Positions 43,982 through 54,281 are shown, counted from the first letter of the stretch. The stretch is DNA of 64,000 nt from Streptomyces marincola (GCF_020410765.1 NZ_CP084541.1:5572001-5636000), one strand, 5' to 3'. Notes: generated by a model from the letters alone, not told the origin. Program-made: numbers and translations.

Positions 43982-46128
43982 GCACCCCGGCCACCCCGGC
44001 CACTCCGACCAGCCCGACCGCCGCGGCCCCGCCGGCGGGGCCCCGCGATCCGGACGGGCCCGCGACCCCGGGTTCGGGGCGCCCGGCGCCCCGCGCCCGC
44101 GCGGCCCGCGGCGGCCTCGACCGCCGCCTGCTCGCCGCCGCGCTGCCGGGGGCCGTGCGCAAGCTCGACCCCCGCGTGCTGGTCAGGACCCCGGTCATGT
44201 TCGTCGTCGGGGTCGGTGCCCTGCTCACCACGGTGCTCGCGCTCACCGACCCGGGCGACTGGTTCGGCTGGACGATCGCCGCCTGGCTGTGGCTCACCGT
44301 CCTGTTCGGCAACCTCGCCGAGGCCGTCGCCGAGGGCCGGGGCCGGGCCCAGGCCGACTCGCTGCGCCTGACCCGCGGCGGCACGGTCGCCCGGCGGCTC
44401 ACCGGCGACGGCGAGGAACGCGTTCCCGCGACCGCGCTCGCCGTCGGGGACCGCGTGGTCTGCGAGGCGGGGGACGTCATACCCGGTGACGGGGACGTCG
44501 TCGAGGGAGTGGCGTCCGTCGACGAGTCCGCCGTCACCGGCGAGTCCGCCCCCGTCATCAGGGAGTCCGGCGGCGACCGCTCCGCCGTCACCGGCGGCAC
44601 CCGGGTGCTGTCCGACCGGATCGTCATCCGCGTCACCGCCCGCCCCGGCGACACCTTCATGGACCGGATGATCGCCCTCGTCGAGGGCGCGTCCCGGCAG
44701 CGCACGCCCAACGAGATCGCCCTCGACATCCTGCTCGCCGGGCTCACCCTGGTGTTCCTGCTCGCGGTGGTCACCCTCCAGCCGTTCGCCGCGTACGCGG
44801 GCGCGGAGCAGCCACTGGTGGTACTCGTCGCCCTGCTCGTCTGCCTCATCCCCACCACCATCGGGGCGCTGCTGTCCGCGATCGGCATCGCCGGCATGGA
44901 CCGGCTGGTCCGGCACAACGTGCTGGCGACCTCCGGCCGGGCCGTCGAGGCCGCGGGCGACGTGTCGACGCTGCTGCTCGACAAGACCGGCACCATCACC
45001 TACGGCGACCGGCGGGCCGCGGAGTTCCTGCCCGCGCCCGGGGTCCCCGTGGCCGAACTCGCCGCCGCCGCCCAGCTGTCCTCGCTCGCCGACGAGACCC
45101 CGGAGGGCAGGTCCGTGCTGGCCCTCGCGGCCGACCGGTACGGCCAGGAGCCCCGCGACCTGGACGACGTCCCCGACGCGGCCTGGGTGCCGTTCACCGC
45201 GAGGACCCGCATGTCGGGAGTCGACAGCGGGGACCTCAAGGTGCGCAAGGGCGCCGCCGCCGCGATCGGCTCCTGGGTCACCGGATTCGGCGGCCTCGTG
45301 CCCGAGGCGGTCGGCACCGCGGCGGACACGGTGGCCGCCCGGGGCGGCACCCCGTTGCTCGTCGCCGAGGAACGGGACGGCACCGCGCGCGTGCTCGGGC
45401 TCATCCACCTCAAGGACGTGGTGAAGCCCGGTCTGCGCGAGCGCTTCGCCGAACTGCGCCGCATGGGCATCAAAACCGTCATGATCACCGGCGACAACGC
45501 CAGGACCGCCCGGGCCATCGCGGAGGAGGCGGGCGTCGACGACTACCTCGCCGAGGCCACCCCCGAGGACAAGCTGGCCCTCATCAAGCGGGAGCAGGCC
45601 GGCGGCCGGCTGGTCGCCATGACCGGCGACGGGACCAACGACGCGCCCGCGCTCGCCCAGGCCGATGTCGGCGTCGCCATGAACTCCGGCACGGCCGCCG
45701 CCAAGGAGGCGGGCAACATGGTCGACCTCGACTCCGACCCGGCCAAGCTGATCGACATCGTCAGGATCGGCAAGCAGCTGCTGATCACGCGCGGCGCGCT
45801 GACCACGTTCTCCCTCGCCAACGACATCGCGAAGTACTTCGCGATCATCCCGGCCATGTTCGCCGTGGCCCACCCCGGCCTCGACCACCTCAACATCATG
45901 GGGCTCACCTCACCGGAAACGGCGATCCTCTCCGCGGTGATCTTCAACGCGCTGATCATCGTGGCGCTCGTGCCCCTCGCCCTGCGCGGAGTCGCCTACC
46001 GGCCGCTCGGCGCGGACCGGATGCTGGCCCGCAACCTCACGAGGTACGGCGTCGGCGGGCTCATCGCCCCCTTCCTCGGCATCACCCTCATCGACCGGCT
46101 CATCTCCCTGCTTCCAGGACTCGGGTGA
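43978..46128 (+). CDS. kdpB: Potassium-transporting ATPase ATP-binding subunit KdpB
   Basis: This 716-residue P-type ATPase powers the Kdp pump. The phosphorylated Asp is residue 335 in [15 protein letters not shown], the actuator motif is [10 protein letters not shown], and the hinge is [20 protein letters not shown]. The N-domain has [12 protein letters not shown], with the Phe that stacks on ATP. An extra N-terminal segment of about 45 residues, rich in Ala, Pro and Thr, precedes the first membrane helix. It overlaps kdpA by 4 nt and kdpC by 4 nt, indicating translational coupling of the whole operon. Confidence 0.98.
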   Translation: MSTPATPATPTSPTAAAPPAGPRDPDGPATPGSGRPAPRARAARGGLDRRLLAAALPGAVRKLDPRVLVRTPVMFVVGVGALLTTVLALTDPGDWFGWTIAAWLWLTVLFGNLAEAVAEGRGRAQADSLRLTRGGTVARRLTGDGEERVPATALAVGDRVVCEAGDVIPGDGDVVEGVASVDESAVTGESAPVIRESGGDRSAVTGGTRVLSDRIVIRVTARPGDTFMDRMIALVEGASRQRTPNEIALDILLAGLTLVFLLAVVTLQPFAAYAGAEQPLVVLVALLVCLIPTTIGALLSAIGIAGMDRLVRHNVLATSGRAVEAAGDVSTLLLDKTGTITYGDRRAAEFLPAPGVPVAELAAAAQLSSLADETPEGRSVLALAADRYGQEPRDLDDVPDAAWVPFTARTRMSGVDSGDLKVRKGAAAAIGSWVTGFGGLVPEAVGTAADTVAARGGTPLLVAEERDGTARVLGLIHLKDVVKPGLRERFAELRRMGIKTVMITGDNARTARAIAEEAGVDDYLAEATPEDKLALIKREQAGGRLVAMTGDGTNDAPALAQADVGVAMNSGTAAAKEAGNMVDLDSDPAKLIDIVRIGKQLLITRGALTTFSLANDIAKYFAIIPAMFAVAHPGLDHLNIMGLTSPETAILSAVIFNALIIVALVPLALRGVAYRPLGADRMLARNLTRYGVGGLIAPFLGITLIDRLISLLPGLG

Positions 46129-46742
46129 CTCCCATGACCCTCCACCCACGCACCGCGGCCCGGCCGCTGCTCGCCTCGCTCCGGGCCCTCCTCGTCCTCA
46201 CCGTGATCACCGGGGTGGCCTATCCGCTGCTCGTCACCGGCGTCGCGCAGGGGGCGTTCCACGACCGCGCCAACGGCTCCATGGCCGAAGCGGACGGCCG
46301 GGAGGTCGGCTCCCGGCTGATCGGCCAGAACTGGCTGGACGCCGCGGGCGAGCCCGACCCCCGGTGGTTCCAGCCGCGCCCGTCCCACAGCGCCCACGAC
46401 CCGCTGGCCACCGGCTCCGGCCAGCTGGGCGCGAGCGACCCGACCCTGCTCGCGACGGTCCGCGAGGCCAGGGAGCACGTCGCCGCGTTCAACGACGTGC
46501 CCCTCGACGCGGTGCCGCCGGACGCCGTCACGGGCTCGGCCTCGGCCGTCGACCCGCACATCTCGCCCGCCTACGCGCGGCTCCAGGCCGACCGCGTCGC
46601 CGGCGCGAACGGCCTGCGGCCGGACGAGGTCGCGCGGCTGGTCGAGGAGCACACCGAGGGCCGCGACCTCGGGTTCCTCGGCAACGAGCGGGTCAACGTG
46701 CTGGAGCTGAACCTGGCGTTGCGCGCCCTCACCGCCGGCTGA
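46125..46742 (+). CDS. kdpC: Potassium-transporting ATPase subunit KdpC
   Basis: The 205-residue subunit has one N-terminal membrane helix (about residues 22-42, [20 protein letters not shown]) and an external domain that helps substrate affinity. The conserved [14 protein letters not shown] and SGSASNVDPHISP-like block (here [19 protein letters not shown]) are present, as is the C-terminal [17 protein letters not shown] end ([16 protein letters not shown]). Start is a GTG overlapping the kdpB stop; an ATG three codons later is possible. Its 3' end overlaps that of the convergent helicase gene by 14 bp. Confidence 0.95.
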   Translation: MTPMTLHPRTAARPLLASLRALLVLTVITGVAYPLLVTGVAQGAFHDRANGSMAEADGREVGSRLIGQNWLDAAGEPDPRWFQPRPSHSAHDPLATGSGQLGASDPTLLATVREAREHVAAFNDVPLDAVPPDAVTGSASAVDPHISPAYARLQADRVAGANGLRPDEVARLVEEHTEGRDLGFLGNERVNVLELNLALRALTAG

Positions 46743-49110
46743 GCGGGCCAGGCTGCCGCACGGCGACGATCCTGCGGATGAGGAAGTCCTCCTCGGCCCC
46801 GGTCTCCTCGCACCACGCGAACAGGTCGGGCGAGTCCAGCTCGAACCGGCTGACGGTGTACGAGACCCGCCGGCCGGCGTCCGGGTCCGGGCTCGTGACG
46901 TAGTCGACGGTGATGCGCCGGCCCGCGTCCACCGCCGCGGCCAGCTGCCTGACCTCGTCGAGCGACAGCTCGGTGGCCTTCTCGGCCAGCACCCGCAGGC
47001 TCACCGAGCTGTCCGCCGCCAGCCGCAGCGCCAGCCGGTGCGTGTCGGGCTCCGGGCGGTCGGCCGGTGCCGGGGGCTCGGCGCGCTGGGCCGGCAGCGC
47101 GGCGGCGCGCGGCCGGACGGGCCGTTCGACCCGCACGGTGCCGTCGGCCGCCTCCGCCACCGGCGCGTACCCGTGGGCCCGCAGCGCCGCCAGGGCCTCG
47201 GCGACCGGGCTGCGGCCCACGAGCACGGTGGGCGCGAGCCGCCGCAGGCCGAGCGCGGCGAGCCCGCGGTGGAACAGCACCTCGCTGAGCATCGCCGCGT
47301 CCTCGGCGTGGATGACGCAGGGCGCGGCCACCACCTGGAGCCGGCCGTGCCGCCTGGCGGCGTCGCGGATCAGGTACGTCAACGGCTGGGGGAGCGGCCG
47401 GTCGGTGACGGCGCCGAGCGCCGCCTCGACGGACTCCGCCGACCGCCCGCCGTCCAGCGCCCTGCGGACGCTGCTGGGCGTGAACCGCCACACCGACGCC
47501 ACGCCGCGGCTCTCCCGCTCCGCGACCTCGTCGAGCAGGCGTTCCAGGGCGGCGGCCGGCGTGCCGGTGACGACGGCCGTCAGATCGCCGCCGAACCTGG
47601 CCCGTTCCGCGGGCGCGGGCAGCAGCGCCCGCGCGGCCGAGACCAGGGCGGCCTCGCTGCCCGAGCGCAGCGCGGCCCCGAGCGGCGTCAGCGCACCGCA
47701 GGCCAGCACGCCGAGCAGCGCGGCCTCGCGCAGCAGCCCGGCGAACGGCGGCGCGTCCTGGTCGAGCCTTCTGGCCATCGGCCGGTGCCAGGAGACCAGG
47801 GCGGCCAGCGCCTCGTCGTGCCGCGCGCCCCGGCCCTCGGGCAGCCGGGCCGCCGCGCCGAGCAGCGCGCGGCGCGCCGCCAGCCGGTCGTTGCGGGGCA
47901 GCCCCTCGCCGAGGGCGGGGCGCACCCGGCCCTCGGCGTCCCGGTCGCTGGTCGGGGTGTCGGGCAGCGACCACCAGGCCCGCAGCAGAACGGCCAGCCG
48001 GTGGCCGGGGTCCTGCTCGGCCCAGGCGTCCCAGGCGGCCGTGACCGCGAACCGCTCGCCGTCCCTGGCCAGCAGCCCGGCCGCGCGCCCGCTCTCCAGC
48101 GCGAGGCGCACCTCGGGCTCGCCGCACTGCGCGGCCCGCGCGATGCGCAGCACCTCGCGGGAGCCCACGCCGCCCCCGCGCAGCCGGGCCGGCGGCCCGG
48201 CCGCGCAGGCCGCGAACACCGCGGCCGCCTGACTCGCGAAGAGCTGGGCCGCCGCCGCGGCCTGCGCCGCGACCGCCGCGGGGGCGGCGGCGCGCAGCGG
48301 GGGCTCGGGCGGCGCGGCGGCGAACGGCGCCCGCCAGCCGGTTCCCCGCAGCGCGAGCGCCACCTCGGCCGGCATCGTCACCGCGCCCGTTCCGCGCCTG
48401 GGGCGGACCAGCAGACCCCGGTCCAGGGCCCAGCGCAGGCCGGGCCTGCTCGCGGGGACCGGCTCGTCCGACACGGTCCTGCCGGCCCGCGTCAGCAGGT
48501 CGCGCGTCTCCGGCGGGGCGGCGGCGGCCAGCGCGGCGACGCGGTCGGCGTCCCCGTGGTGCTCCAGCACGGCGGCCAGCCGCCGCTGCTTGGTGGGGGA
48601 CGGCGGCAGGCCGAGGGCGCGCACGATCACGGCGAGCTCCTCCGCGGTCCGCTCGCCCATCAGGCCGACCAGGCCGCGGCCGAGACCGAGCGGTGCCGCC
48701 CACGTCTGCCGCAGCGGCTCGACGATCAGCAGCGATCCCGCCTCGTCCGGCCAGACCAGCGCGTACCTGGCCAGCTCCGCGAGGGCCGCGGCCACGCCCC
48801 GTTCGTCGCCGAGCATGGCGAGGAGGCGTTCCTCGGGCACGCCCTCGCCCGGCGGGTCCTCCGGCGCGGGCATCCCCGCCAGCGCGGCCACCGCCTCCGC
48901 CGCCTGGAGGGCGCGCAGCGTCAGGCGGCTCGCGGCCCGCGCCACCGATCTGCGGTCCGCGAGCCGCTCGGCCAGCTCGGCCAGGCGGCCGGGCTCGGTC
49001 GGGCGCAGCGCGTCCGGCCTGGCGGTGAGGACGTCGTGGAGCCGGTCGGCGGGCAGCCGGCCGAGCCACGCGGCCAGCGGGTGCGGGGGCGTTGGGCCCA
49101 TCGGACTCAC
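46729..49110 (-). CDS. XPB/Ssl2-like helicase C-terminal domain protein
   Basis: This 793-residue protein resembles actinobacterial proteins annotated as helicase-associated or XPB/Ssl2-like, containing a helicase C-terminal-like domain without the full set of helicase motifs. A Walker A is not evident in the N-terminal half, which is Ala/Arg/Leu-rich and helical. The best-conserved part is toward the C-terminus: VWRFTPSSVRRALDGGRSAE, VHRGLAALGLRRL-like sequence and ITVDYVTSPDPDAGRRVSYT. The last is WYL-like in style, as in ligand-sensing domains. It converges with kdpC, overlapping by 14 bp, and diverges from kdpD. No link to potassium is evident, so the gene seems to separate the pump genes from their regulators. 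Confidence 0.75.
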   Translation of the reverse strand: MSPMGPTPPHPLAAWLGRLPADRLHDVLTARPDALRPTEPGRLAELAERLADRRSVARAASRLTLRALQAAEAVAALAGMPAPEDPPGEGVPEERLLAMLGDERGVAAALAELARYALVWPDEAGSLLIVEPLRQTWAAPLGLGRGLVGLMGERTAEELAVIVRALGLPPSPTKQRRLAAVLEHHGDADRVAALAAAAPPETRDLLTRAGRTVSDEPVPASRPGLRWALDRGLLVRPRRGTGAVTMPAEVALALRGTGWRAPFAAAPPEPPLRAAAPAAVAAQAAAAAQLFASQAAAVFAACAAGPPARLRGGGVGSREVLRIARAAQCGEPEVRLALESGRAAGLLARDGERFAVTAAWDAWAEQDPGHRLAVLLRAWWSLPDTPTSDRDAEGRVRPALGEGLPRNDRLAARRALLGAAARLPEGRGARHDEALAALVSWHRPMARRLDQDAPPFAGLLREAALLGVLACGALTPLGAALRSGSEAALVSAARALLPAPAERARFGGDLTAVVTGTPAAALERLLDEVAERESRGVASVWRFTPSSVRRALDGGRSAESVEAALGAVTDRPLPQPLTYLIRDAARRHGRLQVVAAPCVIHAEDAAMLSEVLFHRGLAALGLRRLAPTVLVGRSPVAEALAALRAHGYAPVAEAADGTVRVERPVRPRAAALPAQRAEPPAPADRPEPDTHRLALRLAADSSVSLRVLAEKATELSLDEVRQLAAAVDAGRRITVDYVTSPDPDAGRRVSYTVSRFELDSPDLFAWCEETGAEEDFLIRRIVAVRQPGPLSRR

Positions 49111-49234
49111 CTCGTGTGTGCGACGGTCCGGATGCTCTCGGTCACCGTACCCGCCCGGTCCGTGCCCGGGGGCCGAAACGGAAGGTTCCCCCGGCCCGGG
49201 CCCCGCGCAGCCCGCGGAGCGGCGCGTTTCTTAC

Positions 49235-49251
49235 GGGACCCTGACGGTCCC
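49235..49251 (+). repeat. Small hairpin upstream of kdpD
   Basis: GGGACC and GGTCCC (49235-49240 and 49246-49251) pair perfectly around CTGAC, 51 nt before the kdpD start. It may be an operator half-structure or have no function. Confidence 0.3.
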
Positions 49252-49301
49252 GGGGGCGGCGGCCGGGGCGACGACGCCGGCGGGGGGACGAGAATGGAGT
49301 C

Positions 49302-51860
49302 ATGGCACGACGTGGCAAGCTGCGGATCTACCTGGGAGCGGCACCCGGCGTGGGCAAGACCTACGCCATGCTCTCGGAGGCGCACCGGCGCGCCGAGCGC
49401 GGCACGGACATCGTCGTGGCGCTCGTGGAGCACCACGACCGGCCCAGGACGCGGACGCTGCTGCACGGCCTTGAGCAGGTGCCGCGCCGCGAGGTGCGGC
49501 ACCGCGAGGCGACGTTCACGGAGATGGACACCGACGCCGTGCTGCGCCGGGCCCCCCGGGTCGCCCTGGTGGACGAGCTGGCCCACACGAACGTGCCCGG
49601 CGGTCGCAACGCCAAGCGCTGGCAGGACATCGACGAACTGCTGGACGCCGGCATCGACGTGGTGTCGACCGTCAACATCCAGCACCTGGAATCACTCGGT
49701 GACGTGGTGGAGTCCATCACCGGCGTGCGCCAGCGCGAGACCGTGCCCGACGAGGTGGTCCGGCGCGCCGACCAGATCGAACTGGTGGACATGGCGCCCG
49801 AGGCGCTGCGCCGGCGCATGGCGCACGGCAACATCTACGCCCCGGACAAGGTCGACGCCGCGCTCGCCCACTACTTCAGGCCGGGCAACCTGACGGCGCT
49901 GCGCGAACTCGCCCTGCTGTGGACCGCCGACCGGGTCGACGCCTACCTCCAGCAGTACCGCAACGAGCACGGCATCCGCTCCACCTGGCACGCCAGGGAG
50001 CGCATCGTCGTCGGCCTGACCGGCGGGCCCGAGGGCAGCACGCTGATCCGCCGGGCCGCCAGGATGGCGGCCAAGGGGTCGGGCGGCGAGATCCTCGCGG
50101 TGTACATATCGAGGGCCGACGGGCTCACCTCCGCGTCGCCGCGCGAGCTGGCCGCCCAGCGCACGCTGGTCGAGCAGCTGGGCGGCACGTTCCACCACGT
50201 CATCGGCGACGACGTGCCCGGCGCGCTGCTGGACTTCGCGCGCGGCGTCAACGCCAACCAGATCGTGCTCGGCTCCAGCCGCCGCAAGTCCTGGCAGTAC
50301 ATCTTCGGTCCGGGCGTGGGCGCCACCGTCGCCCGCGAGTCGGGCTCCATAGACGTGCACATCGTCACCCACGCCGAGGTCGCCAAGGGGCGCGGCCTGC
50401 CCGTGGCCCGCAGCGCGCGGCTGGGCCGGTCCCGCACGATCAGCGGCTGGCTGATCGGCCTGGCCGGGCCGCTGCTGCTGACCTGGGCGCTCTCCGAGCC
50501 GTCGCCGGGCGCGGAGTTCGCGAGCGACGTGCTGCTGTTCCTGTCGTTCACGGTGTTCGCCGCCCTCGTCGGCGGCCTGTGGCCAGGACTCGTCTCCGCG
50601 ACCGTCGGCTCGGTGCTGCTCAACTACTACTTCGCCCGCCCCACCAACCAGTGGAAGGTCGCCGAGGGCCACAACATCGTCGCCATCGTCGTGTTCTTCG
50701 CCATCGCGGTGGCCGTCGCGACGGTCGTGGACCGCTCGGCGCGCCGCACGCACCAGGCCGCGCGGCTGCGCGCGGAGTCCGAGACCCTGACGCTGCTCGC
50801 CGGCAGCGTGCTGCGCGGCGACGACACCCTGGGCGCGCTGCTCGAACGGGCCAGGGAGACGTTCGGCATGGAGACCGCGGCCCTGCTCGAACGCGACCTC
50901 GACCGCCGCAAGTGGGCCTGCGTCGGCAGCGTCTCCGTCAACGGCGGCGTCAAGCCCGTCAACACCCCGGACGACGCCGACGTCGACGTTCCGATCGGCG
51001 AGCACACCATGCTCGCGCTGTCCGGGCGGGTGCTGCCGGCCGAGGACCGCAGGGTGCTGACCGCGTTCGCCGCGCACGCCGCCGCCATCCTGGACCGCCA
51101 GCGGCTGAAGGACGAGGCGGGCCGCGCCCACAAGCTCGCCGAGGGCAACCGCATCAGAACGGCGCTGCTCGCCGCCGTCTCGCACGACCTGCGCACGCCG
51201 CTCGCCGCCATCAAGGCCAGCGTCTCCAGCCTGCGTTCGGACGACGTGGCCTGGTCGGACGAGGACGAGGCCGACCTGCTGGAGAGCATCGAGCAGGGCG
51301 CCGACCGCCTCGACCAGCTCGTCGGCAACCTGCTCGACATGTCCAGGCTCCAGACCGGGACCGTTGAGCCGCTGCTGCGGGAGATCGACCTCGACGAGGT
51401 CGTGCCGCACGCGCTCGGCGGCCTCCCCGACGCCCACGTCGTCGAACTCGACATCCCCGAGTGGCTGCCGTTCGCCGCGGCCGACCCAGGCCTGCTGGAG
51501 CGCAGTGTCGCGAACGTCGTCGAGAACGCCGTCAAGTACAGTCCGCCCGGCACGCCCGTGCTGGTGCGGGCCGACGCGCTGGGCGACCAGGTGCAGGTGC
51601 GCGTGGTGGACCGCGGGCCCGGCGTGCCCGACAGCGAGAAGGACCGCATCTTCGAGCCCTTCCAGCGGCACGGCGACACCCCGCGCGGCAACGGCGTCGG
51701 CCTCGGCCTCGCGGTGGCGCGCGGCTTCGTCGAGGCGATGCACGGCACCCTCGACGCCGAGGACACCCCGGGCGGCGGCCTGACGATGGTGATCACGCTC
51801 CCCAGGGCCCGACAGACGGAACGAAAGGCGGCACATGCACCGGGTGCTCGTAGTCGATGA
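49302..51860 (+). CDS. kdpD: Turgor/potassium sensor histidine kinase KdpD
   Basis: The 852-residue kinase controls the kdp operon with KdpE. The N-terminal KdpD domain has a P-loop, GAAPGVGKT (Lys at residue 19), and DELAHTNVPGGRN. A USP-like domain follows (about 225-365) with VLGSSRRKSWQY. Four membrane helices of the DUF4118 type lie at about 385-485, then a GAF-like region (about 500-600). The HisKA domain has the phosphorylated His at residue 628 in AVSHDLRTPLAAIKASVSSL, and the ATPase domain ends in GVGLGLAVARGFVEAM. Its 3' end overlaps kdpE by 26 nt. The ATG follows GAGAAT by 6 nt, which could be a -10 element. Confidence 0.97.
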   Translation: MARRGKLRIYLGAAPGVGKTYAMLSEAHRRAERGTDIVVALVEHHDRPRTRTLLHGLEQVPRREVRHREATFTEMDTDAVLRRAPRVALVDELAHTNVPGGRNAKRWQDIDELLDAGIDVVSTVNIQHLESLGDVVESITGVRQRETVPDEVVRRADQIELVDMAPEALRRRMAHGNIYAPDKVDAALAHYFRPGNLTALRELALLWTADRVDAYLQQYRNEHGIRSTWHARERIVVGLTGGPEGSTLIRRAARMAAKGSGGEILAVYISRADGLTSASPRELAAQRTLVEQLGGTFHHVIGDDVPGALLDFARGVNANQIVLGSSRRKSWQYIFGPGVGATVARESGSIDVHIVTHAEVAKGRGLPVARSARLGRSRTISGWLIGLAGPLLLTWALSEPSPGAEFASDVLLFLSFTVFAALVGGLWPGLVSATVGSVLLNYYFARPTNQWKVAEGHNIVAIVVFFAIAVAVATVVDRSARRTHQAARLRAESETLTLLAGSVLRGDDTLGALLERARETFGMETAALLERDLDRRKWACVGSVSVNGGVKPVNTPDDADVDVPIGEHTMLALSGRVLPAEDRRVLTAFAAHAAAILDRQRLKDEAGRAHKLAEGNRIRTALLAAVSHDLRTPLAAIKASVSSLRSDDVAWSDEDEADLLESIEQGADRLDQLVGNLLDMSRLQTGTVEPLLREIDLDEVVPHALGGLPDAHVVELDIPEWLPFAAADPGLLERSVANVVENAVKYSPPGTPVLVRADALGDQVQVRVVDRGPGVPDSEKDRIFEPFQRHGDTPRGNGVGLGLAVARGFVEAMHGTLDAEDTPGGGLTMVITLPRARQTERKAAHAPGARSR

Positions 51861-52515
51861 CGAGCCGCAGATCCTCCGCGCGCTCGTCATCAACCTCAAG
51901 GCGCGCAAGTACGAGGTGGACACCGCGGCGGACGGGGCGTCCGCGCTCCGGCTGGCCGCCGAACGGCACCCCGACGTCGTCATCCTCGACCTCGGCCTGC
52001 CCGACATGGACGGCGTGCGGGTCATCACCGGCATCCGCGGCTGGACGCGGGTGCCGATCATCGTGCTCTCGGCCCGGCACACCTCGGACGAGAAGGTCGA
52101 GGCGCTGGACGCGGGGGCCGACGACTACGTCACGAAGCCGTTCGGCATGGACGAGCTGCTGGCCAGGCTGCGGGCCGCGGTCCGCCGCGCGGAGCCGAGT
52201 TCGGGGGAGGACGAGGCGGTCGTGGAGGCCGGCGGGTTCACCGTCGACCTCGCGGCCAAGAAGGTGCACCGGGAGGGGCGCGACGTCAGGCTCACCCCGA
52301 CCGAGTGGCACCTGCTCGAAGTGCTCATCCGCAACACCGGCCGCCTGGTCAGCCAGCGGCAGCTGCTCCAGGAGGTGTGGGGGCCGGCCTACGGCACCGA
52401 GACCAACTACCTGCGCGTCTACATGGCCCAGCTGCGGCGCAAGCTGGAAGCCGACCCGTCGGCGCCGCGCCACCTGATCACCGAGCCCGGCATGGGCTAC
52501 CGCTTCGAGAGGTGA
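51835..52515 (+). CDS. kdpE: OmpR-class response regulator KdpE
   Basis: This 226-residue regulator has a receiver domain with the phosphoacceptor Asp at residue 52 in VVILDLGLPDMDGVRVI and the conserved Lys in DDYVTKPFGMDELLARLR, and a winged-helix DNA-binding domain (about residues 130-225) with LRVYMAQLRRKLEADP as recognition helix. It begins 26 nt inside kdpD with AAAGG upstream and is thus translationally coupled to it. Its likely target is the phased GTCA array upstream of kdpF; this is inference from the array geometry and the regulator class. Confidence 0.96.
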   Translation: MHRVLVVDDEPQILRALVINLKARKYEVDTAADGASALRLAAERHPDVVILDLGLPDMDGVRVITGIRGWTRVPIIVLSARHTSDEKVEALDAGADDYVTKPFGMDELLARLRAAVRRAEPSSGEDEAVVEAGGFTVDLAAKKVHREGRDVRLTPTEWHLLEVLIRNTGRLVSQRQLLQEVWGPAYGTETNYLRVYMAQLRRKLEADPSAPRHLITEPGMGYRFER

Positions 52516-52555
52516 AGGGGGCGGTGCGATGAGCGGGCGGCGCTACCCTGAGGGC

Positions 52556-52966
52556 ATGGGTACGGACAGCCGCGGCTGGCTGCGGCGGCTGCTCGGGCGG
52601 CCGGGCCCCGGGGACCGGGACGACCTGGCCCCGGAGACCGAGCCTGCGGACTCCGGGTGCCGCCGCATCAGCGACTGCGCGGACGGCCCCGAGGGCCGCC
52701 GCGTCGTCCGGGTGAGCGGTACCCTGCGGACGGTGACGCGGCGCACGGTCGCCGGCATGCCGGCCCTCCAGGCCGAGCTCGACGACGGAACGGCCTCGCT
52801 CGACGTGGTGTGGCTGGGACGGAGCGCCATCGCGGGGGTCGAGCCCGGCAGGTCGCTGGTCGCCGCCGGGCGCATCGCGGTGACACGCGGCCGTCCGGTG
52901 CTGTTCAATCCCCGGTACCAGCTGCAACCGTGGGACCGACCGCGTGAGACGCGCGAGAAGGAGTAG
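52556..52966 (+). CDS. OB-fold nucleic acid binding protein
   Basis: The 136-residue protein has the OB-fold pattern seen in RPA/tRNA-anticodon-type domains of small actinobacterial proteins: VRVSGTLRTVTRRTVAGMPA, LQAELDDGTASLDVVWLGR and LVAAGRIAVTRGRPVLFNPR. The first 40 residues are Asp/Glu/Arg/Gly-rich. I prefer the ATG 6 nt after TACCCT, which indicates a leaderless mRNA; another ATG nine codons upstream has a weaker case. DUF3159 follows after 4 nt, a pair also found in mycobacteria together with TrkA genes. Binding to single-stranded nucleic acid is likely, but the role is unknown. Confidence 0.8.
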   Translation: MGTDSRGWLRRLLGRPGPGDRDDLAPETEPADSGCRRISDCADGPEGRRVVRVSGTLRTVTRRTVAGMPALQAELDDGTASLDVVWLGRSAIAGVEPGRSLVAAGRIAVTRGRPVLFNPRYQLQPWDRPRETREKE

Positions 52967-52970
52967 CCGA

Positions 52971-53765
52971 GTGAACGCACCCGAGCCGGTACCTGACGAG
53001 GGGGACGAGGCGGCCACGCGCGCGGCGTTCTTCGACGCGTTCGGCGGTGTCCGCGGCATGGTCGAGACCACGGTGCCCGGGCTGATCTTCGTGCTCAGCT
53101 ACACGATCAACCGGAGCATCAACGTCTCGGCCGTCCTCGCGCTGAGCCTGTCCGCGGTCCTCGCCCTCGCCCGCCTGGTGCGCAGGGACACCGCGAAGCA
53201 CGCCTTCGGCGGTGTCTTCGGCGTCGCGTTCGGCGCGGTGTTCGCGATGATGTCGGGCGACGCCAAGAACTTCTACCTGCCCGGCATGCTCTACACGCTG
53301 GGCCTCGGCGTCGCGTACGTCGTCACCTCGCTGGCCGGGGTGCCGCTGCTCGGCCTCGTCCTCGGGCCGGTCTTCCGGGAGAACCTGTCCTGGCGCACCC
53401 GCAACCCCGGGCGGAAGGTCGCCTACACCAAGGCCAGCTACGTGTGGGGCGGCATCCTGCTGGCCAAGTCCGCGATCACCTTCCCCATCTACTTCTGGGG
53501 GGACGCCACCCAGCTCGGCTGGCTGCGCGTGGCCCTCGGCATCCCGCCGTTCCTGCTGGCCGTCTACCTGACCTGGATCATCCTGGTGAAGGCGCCGGCG
53601 CCCATCGATGTCATCGCCGAGTGGGAGGAGCGCGAGGAACGGGAGAAGCGGGAGAAGCGGGAGAAGCAGGAGAGGGAGGCGCGGGCCCAGGGGGCGGAGA
53701 GCACTGCGGCCCCGGCCGCGCCCGCCCCCGAGGCCGCGGGGCCAGGCGCGGGTCCGCCCGCGTAG
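52971..53765 (+). CDS. DUF3159 family membrane protein
   Basis: The 264-residue protein has about five hydrophobic segments between residues 35 and 200, including GLIFVLSYTINRSINVSAVL and IPPFLLAVYLTWIILVKAPA. It matches DUF3159, an actinobacterial family without known function. The C-terminus carries a strongly charged EEREEREKREKREKQEREAR helix and an Ala/Pro tail. Start is GTG with AAGGAG 8 nt upstream, directly after the OB-fold gene. Its conserved neighbourhood with TrkA-type genes hints at ion or membrane homeostasis, but nothing in the sequence shows this. Confidence 0.87.
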   Translation: MNAPEPVPDEGDEAATRAAFFDAFGGVRGMVETTVPGLIFVLSYTINRSINVSAVLALSLSAVLALARLVRRDTAKHAFGGVFGVAFGAVFAMMSGDAKNFYLPGMLYTLGLGVAYVVTSLAGVPLLGLVLGPVFRENLSWRTRNPGRKVAYTKASYVWGGILLAKSAITFPIYFWGDATQLGWLRVALGIPPFLLAVYLTWIILVKAPAPIDVIAEWEEREEREKREKREKQEREARAQGAESTAAPAAPAPEAAGPGAGPPA

Positions 53766-53792
53766 GGCCCGCGGGGCCGCGGGGACGGAAGG

Positions 53793-54203
53793 TCAGTCGA
53801 GCGGGTCGGGCCACGCGTGGGCGGGCAGCAGCTCGCGCAGCGGCGTCGTCCTGCCGCGGCCGAGCACGACCCCGGTGCCGAGGTTGTCCGCGTCGATCTG
53901 CCGCATGAACTCGCGGCACCGGCCGCACGGCGGGAGCACGTGCAGGCGCCCCTCGTCGTTGCGCCACACGGCGACGACCTTCGCGATCCGGTACTCGCGG
54001 GCGGTGACCATGGCGGCGATGGCCGCGGGCTCGGCGCAGAATCCGGTGCCCGAGCCCGTGTCGATGCACACGCCGGTGTACAGGTTGCCCGCCGCGCTGA
54101 GCACGGCGGCCCCCACGTCGCCGAACAGCCGGTCGCCCACGCGGTGGGGGTTCAGCACGGCCTCGGCCGCGGCTATCAGCGCGTCGTCGGACAGAGTGGC
54201 CAC
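53793..54203 (-). CDS. Cytidine deaminase family protein
   Basis: The 136-residue zinc enzyme has the deaminase motifs CAEPAAIAAMVTARE (zinc Cys plus catalytic Glu) and PPCGRCREFMRQI (two zinc Cys). The overall length and the style of the second motif are closer to blasticidin-S-deaminase-like members than to classical Cdd. The substrate could be cytidine or a related base. The start is a GTG preceded at 6 nt by TACGTT, suggesting a leaderless transcript; an upstream ATG ten codons earlier is in frame. It converges with DUF3159 and lies upstream of no obvious partner. Confidence 0.85.
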   Translation of the reverse strand: MATLSDDALIAAAEAVLNPHRVGDRLFGDVGAAVLSAAGNLYTGVCIDTGSGTGFCAEPAAIAAMVTAREYRIAKVVAVWRNDEGRLHVLPPCGRCREFMRQIDADNLGTGVVLGRGRTTPLRELLPAHAWPDPLD

Positions 54204-54281
54204 GAGGGGAACGTAGCCGACCCGGCCCGCCACCGGCCACCGGTTTCCGCGCCCGCGCGGGGCCGGGCGCGCGCCGTGCGG

